Below are positions 53,911 through 64,000 of a DNA stretch of 64,000 bases, in pieces. The stretch comes from Ailurus styani (taxonomy: Eukaryota; Chordata; Mammalia; Carnivora; Ailuridae). Position numbers and translations under genes: made by a program. How positions within the stretch are numbered: the first letter of the stretch is position 1; each line of letters begins with the position of its first letter. The stretch lies in contig LNAC01000163.1 of assembly GCA_002007465.1 (NCBI GenBank), positions 1,448,896 through 1,512,895 of the forward strand, read 5' to 3'. The notes beneath the pieces are model-generated. The model searched no databases and was not told the origin of the DNA. It saw only the letters and a list, made by a program, of their open reading frames with translations.

Positions 53911-55249
53911 CAGGTGACATGCTTTCAGCCCCAGTTGTAAAGCTTTGGTTGCCAAGTACTGCACTGCCTTGCTCTTTGGTCCGATCTTCAATTTAACTCA
54001 GAAATCTGGCTAAGTATTTAGAGTGGACTCAATACTCTCCTAAAGGACAAAGTTAAGATGCTTTGGATTTTTGTTTACCATTTTGTCTATGCTCCTTACA
54101 AACGTTCTGCTGTAACATTATTGTTATATCTCCATGCATCAAACATTCCTAGAACTCTAGATGGGGCTATTTGTGTGCTACACATAATTCCTCTATTTAT
54201 TCTTACTTTTAGTCAAGTTGTACTTTATCTAGCCTGACATCACTTGTTAAATATAAACATACAGGTTCCATGGCCCCTGCTCCAGACTTAGTGAATGAGA
54301 ATCTCCAGAGGAAACCTCTCTGGAAATGCAAGCTCTTACTTTTGTTAACTATGCCCTCCCCTTTTGGCCACGTTTGAGGAACGCTACTGTAAATGATGAC
54401 ATCCAGCTCTGCCTGACTGACAGCGTTCTGCAGAAACCAGCTCCTGGCTCTTGTTCTCAGCTTCCCCTCACTCATAGACATTCACCATCACCACACATCT
54501 TTCTTCTTCCCCACATCCCTGCCTCCTTCTCCCCAGATCACCAGGTCCGCTATGTTATGCCCTCTTGGTGTGATTTCTGCAGATTGTGCTTGTGGCTTTA
54601 GTCCAGGGAGCCAGGAAGCATGAGGGTCACAAACTGTCAAAGAAGCAACCTTTCATTTAATGCTCTCCTTAAAAAGCTATGTTGTGTCCATGGTACAGTC
54701 ATAGAGTTGGTCTTTGACATTTTTATGCTATGTTAGGTTACTAATATTTTTATGATTTTAATTTCCATTATGTTGACAGCACGCCACGACATCCACTGGA
54801 TGACCAAAGGATAGTGATAACCAGTGATGGTGGTCCCAAAACTATGAGAGTTCAAAGAATGTCACTTTAGAGTCTTAATAAGAGACACAGAAGTCTGGGC
54901 TCCCACCTGACTCCTGCAAATGAACGTGGAGCCTTGCCGAAAGGTGGTCCTATTCCCAGCACACAGGGACCCTCTTGATACCTCAGATGGTGATTTGTAA
55001 AGAGATTATTGTAATTTACTCCAAAGCTACAGGCTGTATTTACTCCTGCAGAGGGGAGAATGGAAGAAGAGCCCATTTTTCAACACTTTCAACAACCCGG
55101 TGCTATGGACGGAATTGTGTTCTCCCAAAACTCAGACGATCCCCCACCCACACACAGTGTGATGGTATTTGGGGAACGGGCCTATGGAAGGATCAGGGAA
55201 TCAAAACGATCTGTAGACTTAACAAACAAAACTTCATTGAGATGTTGAT

Positions 55250-55700
55250 ATAGTGCATTCTATTTATAGAATAAATTAGGGAGAGATGAATTTTTCTAAT
55301 ATTAATCTTCCCAACGAGAAACACCTCATACCTCTCCATTATCTCAAGTCTTCCTTAATGTTTTAGTAAGATTTCATGGTTTTCTTCTTATAAGTTTTTC
55401 AAGTCACTTATCAAGTTTTTATCTAGATAGTCTGGAGGTTTTGTTGCTTTCAATAATAAGACTTTTTACATTGTATTTTTCCAATTGTTTATAAGTGCTC
55501 TATAGGACAGCTATATATTTTTTTGCATTTGACTTATTATCTTAGAAAACTTCATGTTAAGTCTCTTGGATATGGGGGAGGGGCGGAATAGAGAACAATC
55601 ACAGCATCTGCAAATAATGATAGGGGTTTTTTTGCTGTCTTTCCAATAGGTTGCCCAGTAACCCATCACCGCTAGGTTTCTTTTTGTAATACAAGTGCCT
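55250..55700 (-). mobile_element. Old L1 ORF2 fragment (antisense)
   Basis: Resembles antisense L1 ORF2 (TTTTTCTAATATTAATCTTC through CATCTGCAAATAATGATAGG). Diverged; identification by texture and a few conserved phrases. Confidence 0.5.
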
Positions 55701-56900
55701 GATTTAAGCTTTGATTCCTGAGGCCTCCACTTGAAAGAGTACTATCTCGAATAAACATGTTGCCAGTCACAAGATCAGATAAGGAATCAGACCACTTCCC
55801 CATCCTGCAGTCTCCTTTGTTTCAGAGATGTTGGTGGATTTGTGGACCATTTAGGCCACTGGTTTGTTTTGTTGTTTTTTTCTCTGCTATCACTTTAAAT
55901 TCCCATTCTTAAATTTAGATTCACCAATAGTAGTCCAAGAAACTCTAGGCCCCTACGCTCAACCCCAAAAGAGGCAGAAGCCCAGGTCCTTGTGCGCACT
56001 TGCCCCTTCCAACCCTGCCACCACCCAACACCCAAGCTCACTGTGTGGCTCCAGGAACACTGTGTAATTTCCAGGCTCTGGAAGAAAGAAACCTTTATTT
56101 TTTCAAAGCTTCCTGATGGTCATTGCTGAGTAGCATCTTGCAATCATGGCTTTCATGATTGGCAGTGAACAGCTGACTGACCCTCCTAGGTCAACCATCT
56201 AAATCATATCTGTCTTTTAAGGTCCAATTCAAGTCTCTACTCCGTTGACTAAGACTTTCCAGATTCCATCCCAGCTCTTGCTGCTCAATCCCATCAGCTC
56301 CGACAAGGAAGGTAGTGTTCAAACTTGAGATACAATGGAAGGAGGAGGCATCCCTAGAGAAGGCTGGCTGATCAGTATGAAGTTCCCTTCCCATATGTAG
56401 GTGAAGTCACTTATTTCCCACTCTGCGACAAATACACGGATTGGATTATAATTTTAGGAACTCCCAAGGGTGACCAGGGACTAAATAAAACATTCATTAT
56501 CCAAACTTATAAGCAATGTTATAACCCAAATGCTGATTTGCTAATTATTTCAACAAGACCAGACATTTATATTCCTTGTAGCTGGTCTGTGCATGAAGCC
56601 ACATTTATAAATAATCAGAAGGCGGCTTAGTGAATCCGGAATCAAAACAAGCAAGATGAGATATATTATCTTAGTATTGATATAGGACCTATCAACAAGA
56701 GCTGGCTTAAGTTATGAGACAGCTTCACAATGGAAAATGTGTCTAAATTTTCAGTGCTAACACAAACACCGTGACACTATGAATAGTATGATCTCTTTTT
56801 CACTTTTAAAATTAAACTATATTGTATGATCAAAATTTGCTAAGAGAAGTAGAACTTAAATGTTCTCTCACATACAAAATTCATTTCTCACAAAAAAATC

Positions 56901-57072
56901 TTTTTTTTTTTGACTAAAGCAATAGAAGTTTATTAAGTGAAGATACAGAAAAAGCTGTCAAGTGTTGAGAAGGGTCCTGACAGGGTGGCCAAGGAGGGCC
57001 TTTAGGGTTAGTCTTTTACAGAAAGCTAACCAGGGAACTTAAATCCTTTTAACATCTCTATTGATAACACCT
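56901..57072 (-). mobile_element. Short poly(A)-tailed retroposed sequence of unknown source
   Basis: The minus strand has AATAAACTTCTATTGCTTT with AATAAA at 56934-56929, then a pure A-run (T11 on the + strand, 56901-56911). Similar A-rich sequences, tcacaaaaaaatc (56888-56900) and tcacaaaaaatttc (57073-57086), flank it like a weak TSD. Body of about 170 bases, no protein match. It may be a transcript of an LTR end. Confidence 0.4.
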
Positions 57073-57691
57073 TCACAAAAAATTTCTTATGCACACACAA
57101 AAATAATCATTATCCCAGGCCAGGATAATTGTGCCTGTCCAGTTCAACCCCTCCGAGCACAAATTTGGACAGTCAGGTTTCCAGGCACATTCTCCCTCAC
57201 CTTGGAGTTTATAGACATCTCAGAAGAATGCGCGTGAGTAAAGACCGGGCATCTTCCCCAGAAGCTGTCAAGAGTGGTGAGCTAGATCACTGAACTCCCA
57301 AGAATCTATATCACGCCATGTTCACAGTCCAAGTATGGTCTTAATTTCAGCAAAACAACATCAAGCATCATGTCAAGTGTTCATGTGAAGCTTATTTGAT
57401 TTTCTTTATATTTAATTTTTTATGTTTTGATCTGTGTAGCTTTTTAAGCACAGGCATTTTATACTGCCATGATGTTTATACATGATTTAACTAACATTAA
57501 AATAAAAATAATTTAGGTAAGCACTAGGTGGTCCATGAGAAATTTGTTTCCCTTTGGAGGGGCCTGTACATTAGTTAAGTTTGAAAAATGCTATTTATTA
57601 ATTGTACACATGCTGTCCTGTGTGGCTCATGATGATTTTCTATGTCTAGCTTTTAAGTAATCCTAAGATCAATAAAGAATTCATATTACTA

Positions 57692-57890
57692 GGGCGCCTG
57701 GGTGGCTCAGTGGGTTAAAGCCTCTGCTTTCGGCTCAGGTCATGATCTCAGCGTCCTGGGATCGAGGCCCGCATCCGGCTCTCTGCTCAGCAGGGAGCCT
57801 GCTTCCTCCTCTCCCTGTCTCTCTGCCTGCCTCTCTGCCTACTTGTAATCTCTCTCTCTGTGTCAAATAAATAAATAAAATATTTTAAAA
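57692..57890 (+). mobile_element. CAN-SINE
   Basis: Perfect 18-bp TSD aaagaattcatattacta at 57674-57691 and 57891-57908. Confidence 0.95.
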
Positions 57891-58054
57891 AAAGAATTCA
57901 TATTACTATAACTGACAGTGTATCAATTTAAACCTTCATTGACTCTAACAAACTGCACATATCAAGATGTTACTCACATTCATTCCAATACACTCAGTTA
58001 TGAATTTCTAGTGCCTGAAGGCATAGCAGCCAATACAGTTAAAAGGAGATCTTG

Positions 58055-58150
58055 GGGTGCCTGGGTGGCTCATTTGGTTAGGCATGGCACTCTTGATCTC
58101 AGGGTTGTGAGTTCAAGACCCCTTTTAGAGCCTACTTTAAAAAAAAAACA
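58055..58150 (+). mobile_element. Short CAN-SINE: tRNA-like head plus A-tail only
   Basis: 96 bases: head GGGTGCCTGGGTGGCTC to GAGTTCAAGACCCC, then a short link and A-run, no CT-rich body. TSD aaaaggag(a/g)tcttg at 58041-58054 and 58151-58164. Confidence 0.88.
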
Positions 58151-58375
58151 AAAAGGAGGTCTTGCAGCAGAAATATATGTTTCAAATCTTCCCTTTGAGC
58201 ACCACTTCCCCACCTCCAAGGAATAACTACACTGATCACTGGTGCAGTTATAGTTTTCTACAGTTGTGAGGTCAACAGAGACTGTCCCAAGCACCTCAGC
58301 TCATGTCAAGTCTTGCCAACCAACATAAGCCACATCGCCTGCCTCCTAAGACTTCTGACACTCTGCCAACACCCC

Positions 58376-58478
58376 CTCTGTCACTCTCAGAACCTCAGGA
58401 AACACTCTGACTTTACACACACACACACACACCTGTCACTCTCAAAATCTCAGGAAACACTCTGACTTTATTACACTC

Positions 58479-58505
<27 letters not shown>
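58376..58505 (+). repeat. Two-unit duplication each ending in (CA)n
   Basis: The unit CTGTCACTCTCA(g/a)AA...ACACTCTGACTTTA occurs twice, each followed by a CA run (58414-58433 and 58476-58504). Confidence 0.85.
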
Positions 58506-58511
<6 letters not shown>

Positions 58512-58626
58512 ACTGCAAATTTAAGTTGATGTGTACCTCTCACATGTAGCTCTTAGAATCTGAAGCTAGCTTGATCTTTACTGCAGGATGGTGGTATCAC
58601 TTCCGATTGAAGAGATTCATAAAGCA

Positions 58627-58668
58627 GGAGACACGTGATCTCATTTGGAGACACATGATCTCATTTGG
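58627..58668 (+). repeat. Short tandem duplication
   Basis: gagacac(g/a)tgatctcatttg repeated head to tail with one CpG-type difference. Confidence 0.8.
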
Positions 58669-59283
58669 TTATTCAGGCAACATCCCTTCCCTACCTTTTC
58701 TACTAAGCACCATCCTGGCTGATAGCATTTTCCCTTCACAATAGATTAATTCACTATGCTTTCGTTATTGAACCAAAACCTCAAATTACAATTAACACAC
58801 CAGCCTAGAAGCTGGATTTATTTGCAGCCTATAATTGCATAAGGCTTTAAAAGTAATTAGATGCCAGGGTAAGAGGCATTTCAAAACTACATCAATAAAG
58901 ATATTGTTCCTTGAACATGTCCAAGCTATGAAGAACGTTTTGACACTCCACTGACATTTCAAATGTCAGTTCCCTCTAAGACCCGTATGGTATGGTTTCT
59001 TTTGGGCTTCTGTTTATTTTTATTAAGCTAATAAGGATGTATGTGGACATTTACCCCTGAGTGATCCCTGAGCCTAATTTGATCAGGCTATTTGAAATGT
59101 GTCCTTACCATGTAGAATAACGGCAGAGATGTGTGGTTTCAAGCTGCTACTAAATGCTAAAATATCTGAAGTACTGAACATCTTGTTTTATTTTGTTGTT
59201 GTAGTTCTTGTGAAGACTGTCCTGCTTTTTAAAATGATTACCAATCTGTCAACTTGTATTCAACGTTTAAAATGACCCAGTGA

Positions 59284-59489
59284 GGGCGCCTGGGTGGCTC
59301 AGTGGGTTAAAGCCTCTGCCTTCAGCTCAGGTCATGATCTCAGGGTCCTGGGATCGAGGCCCGCATTGGGCTCTCTGCTCAGCGGGGAGCCTGCTTCCTC
59401 CTCTCTCTCTGCCTGCCTCTCTGCCTACTTGTAATCCCTCTCTGTCAAATAAATAAATAAAATCTTAAAAAATAAATAAATAAATAAAT
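59284..59489 (+). mobile_element. CAN-SINE
   Basis: TSD aaaatgacccagtga at 59269-59283 and 59490-59504. Confidence 0.94.
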
Positions 59490-59567
59490 AAAATGACCCA
59501 GTGACCCAACAATTAGTACATATAGTTCTAATAATGCATTCTAAAAACAAAACAAAACAAAACAAAA

Positions 59568-59765
59568 CCAGTGGCTCAGTCGGTTAGGTGTCTGTCTTCA
59601 GCTCAGGTCATGATCTCAGGGTCCTGGGATCAAGCCCCGTATCAGGCTCTCTGCTCAGCAGGGAGCCTGCTTCCCCCTCTCCCTCTGCTTACCTCTCTGC
59701 CTACTTGTGATCTCTCTCTCTCTGTCAAATAAATAAATAAAATCTTAAAAATAAATAAATAAAAT
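59568..59765 (+). mobile_element. CAN-SINE, 5'-truncated, after (AAAAC)n
   Basis: Starts within the head at GTGGCTCAGTCGG; preceded by an (AAAAC)n run 59544-59567. Full body and tail. Confidence 0.88.
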
Positions 59766-60316
59766 GTTTTTAAAAATAAATAAAATAGTAAAAAAACAAA
59801 AGCAAATCATTGTTTAAATATGCTTATCACTGCATTATTTATAATTTCAAAATTTTAGAATCCAAATACATGATGGGCTGTCCATAATACAGAATTCTTG
59901 ACAGCCATTAACACTGTGATATAGAGCTGTATCTCTTAATATGAAGTAAGCTTACAATGTGCTGCTGAGTGGAGTAAGCAGATTACAGGAATACATGCAG
60001 AACATCCATTCTTACAAGAAGTGAGAAACATTTAAAACCAATGTTCTACCAGGTGAGGAGTTACACTGCTTCCTGTACCCACAGCATTTACCTTTCACTC
60101 CATTTTCTTAATCAAATATTTTATTTATCAACTATTTACATACAGATAATATGAAAGGGTTTTAATATGGACACTGAGCAAGCACAGACCTAGCTATTCA
60201 AATAGAGAGCACTGTTGCCGCTGTTAAAAGACTTCCTCTTCTACTACAAGAAGCTGAATAGAGCATGGCTTAAGCTTTGTTCAAAAAAACTGAGGCATAT
60301 TAAAAACTGTAAGGGC

Positions 60317-60530
60317 GGGCGCCTGGGTGGCTCAGTGGGTTAAGGCCACTGCCTTCGGCTCAGGTCATGATCCCAGGGTCCTGGGATCGAAGCCCACATC
60401 GGGCTCTCTGCTCAACAGGGAGCCTGCTTCCTCCTCTCTCCTCTCTCTCTGCCTGCCTCTCTGCCTACTTGTAATCTCTCTCTGTCAAATATAATAAATA
60501 ATCTTTAAAAAAAAAAAGAATTTAAAAAAA
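60317..60530 (+). mobile_element. CAN-SINE
   Basis: Flanks aaaaactgtaagg on both sides (about 60302-60315 and 60531-60544). Confidence 0.91.
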
Positions 60531-60543
60531 AAAAAACTGTAAG

Positions 60544-60980
60544 GACACCTGGCTGGTGCAGTGGGTTAAGCATTAAACTCTTGGTTTCCTCTTAGGTCAT
60601 GATCTCAAGGTCATGAGATGGAGCCCCTGCTTTGGTCTCTGCACTCAGAGCATGGAGTCTGTTTAAGACCCTCCCTCTCGGGCACCTGGGTGGCTCAGTG
60701 GGTTAAAGCCTCTGCCTTTGGCTCAGGTCACGATCTCAGGGTCCTGGGATCCAGCCCGGCACCCGCACCTGGGCTCTCTGCTCAGCAGGGAGCCTGCTTC
60801 CTCCTCTCTCTGCCTGCCTCTCTGCCTACTTGTGATCTCTTTCTGTCAAATAAATAAATAAAATCTTTAAAAAAGGGGGGGGAAAGACTCTCCGTCTGCC
60901 CCCCACCCTGTGCTCCTTCTCTCTCACTCTGCTCTCTCTCAAATAAATAAATAAATAAATCTTAAAAAATAAATAAACTG
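60544..60980 (+). mobile_element. Older CAN-SINE split by a younger one
   Basis: Old head GACACCTGGCTGGTGC to 60678, resumed at about 60887 by the CT body and AAAT tail. Confidence 0.82.
60680..60882 (+). mobile_element. CAN-SINE nested in older CAN-SINE
   Basis: Younger GTTAAAGCCTCTGC copy; near-TSD aagaccctccctct / aagactctccgtct. Confidence 0.9.
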
Positions 60981-61009
60981 CAAGAACATTTGTGCAAAAA
61001 TCTATTCTG

Positions 61010-61870
61010 ATCAGGCGGGGTCAAACTGTAAGCGGTTAAGAGTGCTCTCCCAAGAGGAGCTGGCAGAAAGATTCTCGTAGAGAAAAGGAGCAAGCACAGT
61101 AAGGAAATTATTGAAATAAGGAGTAAGCAAAGAAAGGAAATTACTAGCGTAAAGCCTACTTGGCTGTTGCTGATCAGTTGCCCTTAGCTTTTTGAGTTCC
61201 ATAGCTTGGGACATTTTCAGGCTTAGCTTTTGGTTTGCTTCAGTCGTCCACCACAGCGTGAGAGCCACATCAGTCTAACAGCCTCTTCATTTAATTAATT
61301 TAACAACTTCAAGGAGAGTCAGAGGTGAGACCCGAGAAAGACAATGCTCAGTGTCCTCATTGGGCTGGACACCAAACCTTCCCAAGCAAAACGAGGATCC
61401 CAAAAAGAACTTGACACTCAACCACAGGGTGTCCCCCCATCCCTCTCATTGCTTCTGCCAAAAGAACATTCAGAGAACTTTGCTTAATATGACTATTTTA
61501 TTGAGCAAGAAACAGATTGTTCCAGAACAGGGCAACTTCCTAGGGAAGGTGGTTAAAAAGCTCACTCTCTTGGGCGCCTGGGTGGCTCAGTGGGTTAAAG
61601 CCTCTGCTTTCGGCTCAGGTCATGATCTCAGGGTCCTGGGATCGAGGCCCGCATCGGGCTCCCTGCTCAGCGGGGAGCCTGCTTCCTCCTCTCTCTCTGC
61701 CTGCCTCTCTGCCTACTTGTGATCTCTCTCTCTCTCTCTCTCTCTCTGTCAAATAAATAAATAAAATCTTTAAAAAAAAAAGCTCACTCTCAGTAGTTAA
61801 GCTCAGTTTATGAAGCATGAATGAATGAGTACATTGCTTTCCGTTATGATTGGCTACTGGAAACTTACAT
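61010..61870 (-). mobile_element. LTR-like sequence, antisense, split by a SINE
   Basis: On the minus strand a GCTCAATAAAATAG signal is followed by a transcript-end-like region and long non-coding text without SINE character. A SINE (61570-61776) lies within. An 85-codon frame at 61011-61268 shows no known domain. Whether this is an LTR or another old repeat is not settled. Confidence 0.3.
61570..61776 (+). mobile_element. CAN-SINE in LTR-like sequence
   Basis: Flanked by aaaaagctcactct on both sides; (CT)n expanded at 61727-61747. Confidence 0.93.
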
Positions 61871-62379
61871 TCCAAAAATAAAACCAAAAAACTTACATTC
61901 CATTTCGTTGCATAAACTCGCTTGTCTGTGGCTATTTGCCTAGGTGTTTGCTAGAAGCTGTGTGGTCATGCTATGAGGACATGAAGAAACCTTAAGTTTT
62001 GTTTAAGGTCAGAGTCAGGAAATGGGGACCCCCAGGTGGTTATGACAATCATCCCATAGTATTTGTTGATGAGGAAAACCTTTCTCAAAGGCAACACCAT
62101 CATGAATTTATGCGAGGGAAGACCGAAAATCTCAAAGTGGCCAATAAAGAGGTGAAGACAGATGAACTCCTTTATATAATAATTTATATGAAGAAAAGAA
62201 AAAGGTAAGCACTAACAAACTACTTTTGATACTTTCTTTACAGAGAAATTAAATATTTAATTCTCAATGTTTCTAAGATTTAAATTACAGTGTACTAAAT
62301 AAATATTAGTTTGACTGTGTTTTTCATTTCCCCATACATTTCCAACCAATGGTAAGACAGTTTTTAAACTTTTGGCAAG

Positions 62380-62573
62380 TTTTTTAAAGACTGTTTATTT
62401 GACAGAGAGAGAGAGAGAGAGAGACCACAAGCCAGGGGAGTGCCAGGCAGAGGGAGAGAGAGAAGCAGGCTCCTTGCTGAGAAAGAGCCCAATGTGGGAC
62501 TTGATCCCAGGACACTGGGATCATGACCTGAGCCAAAGGCAGACACTTAACTGACTGAGCCACCCAGGTGCCC
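62380..62573 (-). mobile_element. CAN-SINE, antisense
   Basis: Reverse copy ending CACCCAGGTGCCCC; ttggcaa flanks. Confidence 0.88.
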
Positions 62574-63022
62574 CTTGGCAAAAATGTTTAAGGTCATGAA
62601 ACAATCATAACTTTTCTGATTATTGTAGTTGGTTCCATGTGGCTCCCCCTTGCACATTCTGGTCCTGCACTTGTGTGCAAAGTGAGAACTGCCTACTTGA
62701 GAAGAGTTTTCTCGTGTCCAGGTATTTGGACAACAGTTTGCTGGATATAAAATTCGGGATTCTAACTTTTCTTCCTTTAATCATTTGAAAATCCTACCGC
62801 ATTGTCTGATTGCTTCCATGATTGCCATTGAAAAATATAATGGCAATCTGGTATTTGTCCCTTTGTATATGATCTGTTCATCCCTATAAGCTTTTAGAAT
62901 TTTCTTTGCCTTTTCTATTCTTCTTAAATGTCCCTAAAATGTATCATATTGTGGGGTTTTATTTACTTCTCTTTGACATGCCCTGTCATCTTTTTTTTTT
63001 TTAATTTCAAAAATTTATCTTT

Positions 63023-63225
63023 AGGGGCACCTGGGGGCTCAGTCGTTAGGTGTCTGCCTTAGGCTCAGGTCATGATCCCAGGGTCCTGGGATCGAGCCCC
63101 ACATTGGGCTCCCTGCTCCGTGGGAAGCCTGCTTCTCTCTTCCCCTCCCCCACCCCCCCACCCCCGTTGTGGTCCCTCTCGCTGTGTGTCTCTCTGTCGA
63201 ATAAAGAAATAAAATCTTTTTTAAA
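63023..63225 (+). mobile_element. CAN-SINE in old L1
   Basis: Head GGGGCACCTGGGGGCTC, C-rich body, tail TAAAATC; ttatcttta-type flanks. Confidence 0.9.
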
Positions 63226-63269
63226 AATTATCTTTAAAATAATGTATCTTTTCTTTTTTCTTTTTTTTA

Positions 63270-63463
63270 ATTTTTTTAAAAGATTTTATTTATTCATTTG
63301 ACACAGAGAGAGAGATCACAAGTAGGCAGAGAGAGAGAGGAGAGAGGAGGAAGCAGGCTCCCTGCTGAGCAGAGAGCCCGATGCGGGCCTCGATCCCAGG
63401 ACCCTGGGACCATGAACTGAGCGGAAGGCAGCAGCTTTAACCCACTGAGCCACCCAGGCGCCC
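63270..63463 (-). mobile_element. CAN-SINE, antisense, in old L1
   Basis: T/A-rich tail, AGAGGAGGAAGCAGGCTCCC body, head ending CACCCAGGCGCCC. Confidence 0.91.
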
Positions 63464-64000
63464 TTTCAGCTTATTTCTTGTATTGTCCTTTCTTATTTCT
63501 TCCTGGAAGTCTCTTCACTCTGGTCTTCCTCAGCTTTATCCATTCTGCTATTTCACCTACTTTTTGTACCTAATATTTCTCCCTAATTCTTTTTTTTTCA
63601 CATTTTCTTGTCCTTGTTTGATATTATTAACATTTCTCTTATCTCTTTTAGTATGCTTATTTTAGCTACTTTAAAATTACTGGTCTATTTGTTCTATTAC
63701 CTTCTGATGGAATTTATAACCTAGCATATTGTCTTTCTTTTGAAATAGTTATTCTTCTCAAATGTCATGTTATTTTGGCCAGCAGACTTATTTTTGCCTG
63801 TGCACATATCAGACAATATACCAGGGGGAAGGCCAGCCCTCAGGTCAGCTTCTGGTTATGATGAATGAGGCCTTAAGTGGAGACACCAGGCACCCCCCTC
63901 CCCCCCCAAAAAATCTAAGTAATCACACTCACTTTTCAAAATAATTTCTCAGGTCAAGACTCCAATTTTTCCTCCCAGAGAGAAGAACATTTGGGAGAGA

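Larger units (their letters stand above)
62600..63720 (-). mobile_element. Old L1 fragment (antisense) interrupted by SINEs
   Basis: GGATATAAAATTCGGGATTC followed by an ATTGTCTGATTGCTTCCATG-type segment and AT-rich continuation resembles ancient L1 in reverse. SINEs at 63023-63225 and 63270-63463 sit inside it. Low certainty on borders. Confidence 0.45.
50801..64000. other. Flank upstream of RNF20 without supported genes
   Basis: Only repeats and unique non-coding DNA. No frame has domain-like sequence, splice structure or known similarity. PGAP4 (TMEM246) is the next gene in human at this side, as I remember it, and would lie beyond the window. Unique stretches without anything recognised: 50810-51630, 52800-53890, 53920-55050, 55710-56880, 57090-57660, 58510-59260, 59780-60300, 61880-62370. 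Confidence 0.6.

Noticed and set aside
61011..61268. 85-codon minus-strand frame
   Set aside because: In LTR-like repeat sequence, no known domain; not supported as a gene.
61999..62208. 69-codon + strand frame
   Set aside because: No similarity, no splice context, isolated in repeat-rich DNA.
62364..62581. Small frames in SINEs (here and in most other SINE copies)
   Set aside because: The recurring [23 protein letters not shown] peptide is SINE head translated; no coding function.

Overview
This is nuclear DNA of a caniform carnivore, most likely a mustelid. The evidence is about 45 copies of the carnivore tRNA-Lys-derived CAN-SINE (head motif like GCGCCTGGGTGGCTCAGT, CT-rich body, AATAAA/poly(A) tail), many with perfect target-site duplications (TSDs). 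The frequent GGGTTAAAGCCTCTGC subfamily is what I associate with mustelids; the species is an inference. L2, L1 and MIR remnants make up most of the rest. There is no bacterial or viral gene content.

Two conserved genes lie tail to tail. On the + strand are the last three coding exons of GRIN3A (NMDA receptor subunit GluN3A) at 7515-7679, 8707-8783 and 13415-13754, followed by a 3'UTR of about 3.6 kb ending near an AATAAA at 17371. Bases 1-7514 are GRIN3A intron; they hold a 5'-truncated YIF1A retrocopy and a truncated U4 snRNA retropseudogene, both inserted in one old L2 LINE. On the - strand is the complete coding sequence of RNF20 (BRE1A, the E3 ligase for histone H2B monoubiquitination): 19 coding exons from ATG at 49164 to TGA at 23335. 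They sum to exactly 2928 nt (975 residues plus stop), the length I know for the human protein. The same GRIN3A-RNF20 neighbourhood is known from human chromosome 9q31.

Layout: 1-17.4 kb GRIN3A 3' part; 17.4-22.4 kb convergent intergenic spacer with a 64-N gap and a suspicious duplicated block; 22.4-23.3 kb RNF20 3'UTR; 23.3-49.2 kb RNF20 coding exons, with a 5.7-kb first coding intron largely filled by a degenerate L2; 50.0-50.8 kb CpG-island promoter with ETS-like, RFX X-box and CCAAT motifs; 50.8-64 kb gene-free flank with SINEs, LTR-like pieces, L1 remnants and a good CTCF motif at 53897.

I found no clearly new gene system. The most notable observations are: two GC-AG introns in RNF20; two unrelated SINE insertions that hit the same reverse-transcriptase YADD-box region of two separate L2 copies; a 46-bp-stem imperfect hairpin in the last GRIN3A intron; U4 and YIF1A retrocopies with readable TSDs; a CpG-rich block inside the GRIN3A 3'UTR; and assembly scars marked by single Ns beside near-exact duplications. 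Repeat family names and human comparisons come from memory, not from a search; borders of old repeats are approximate.
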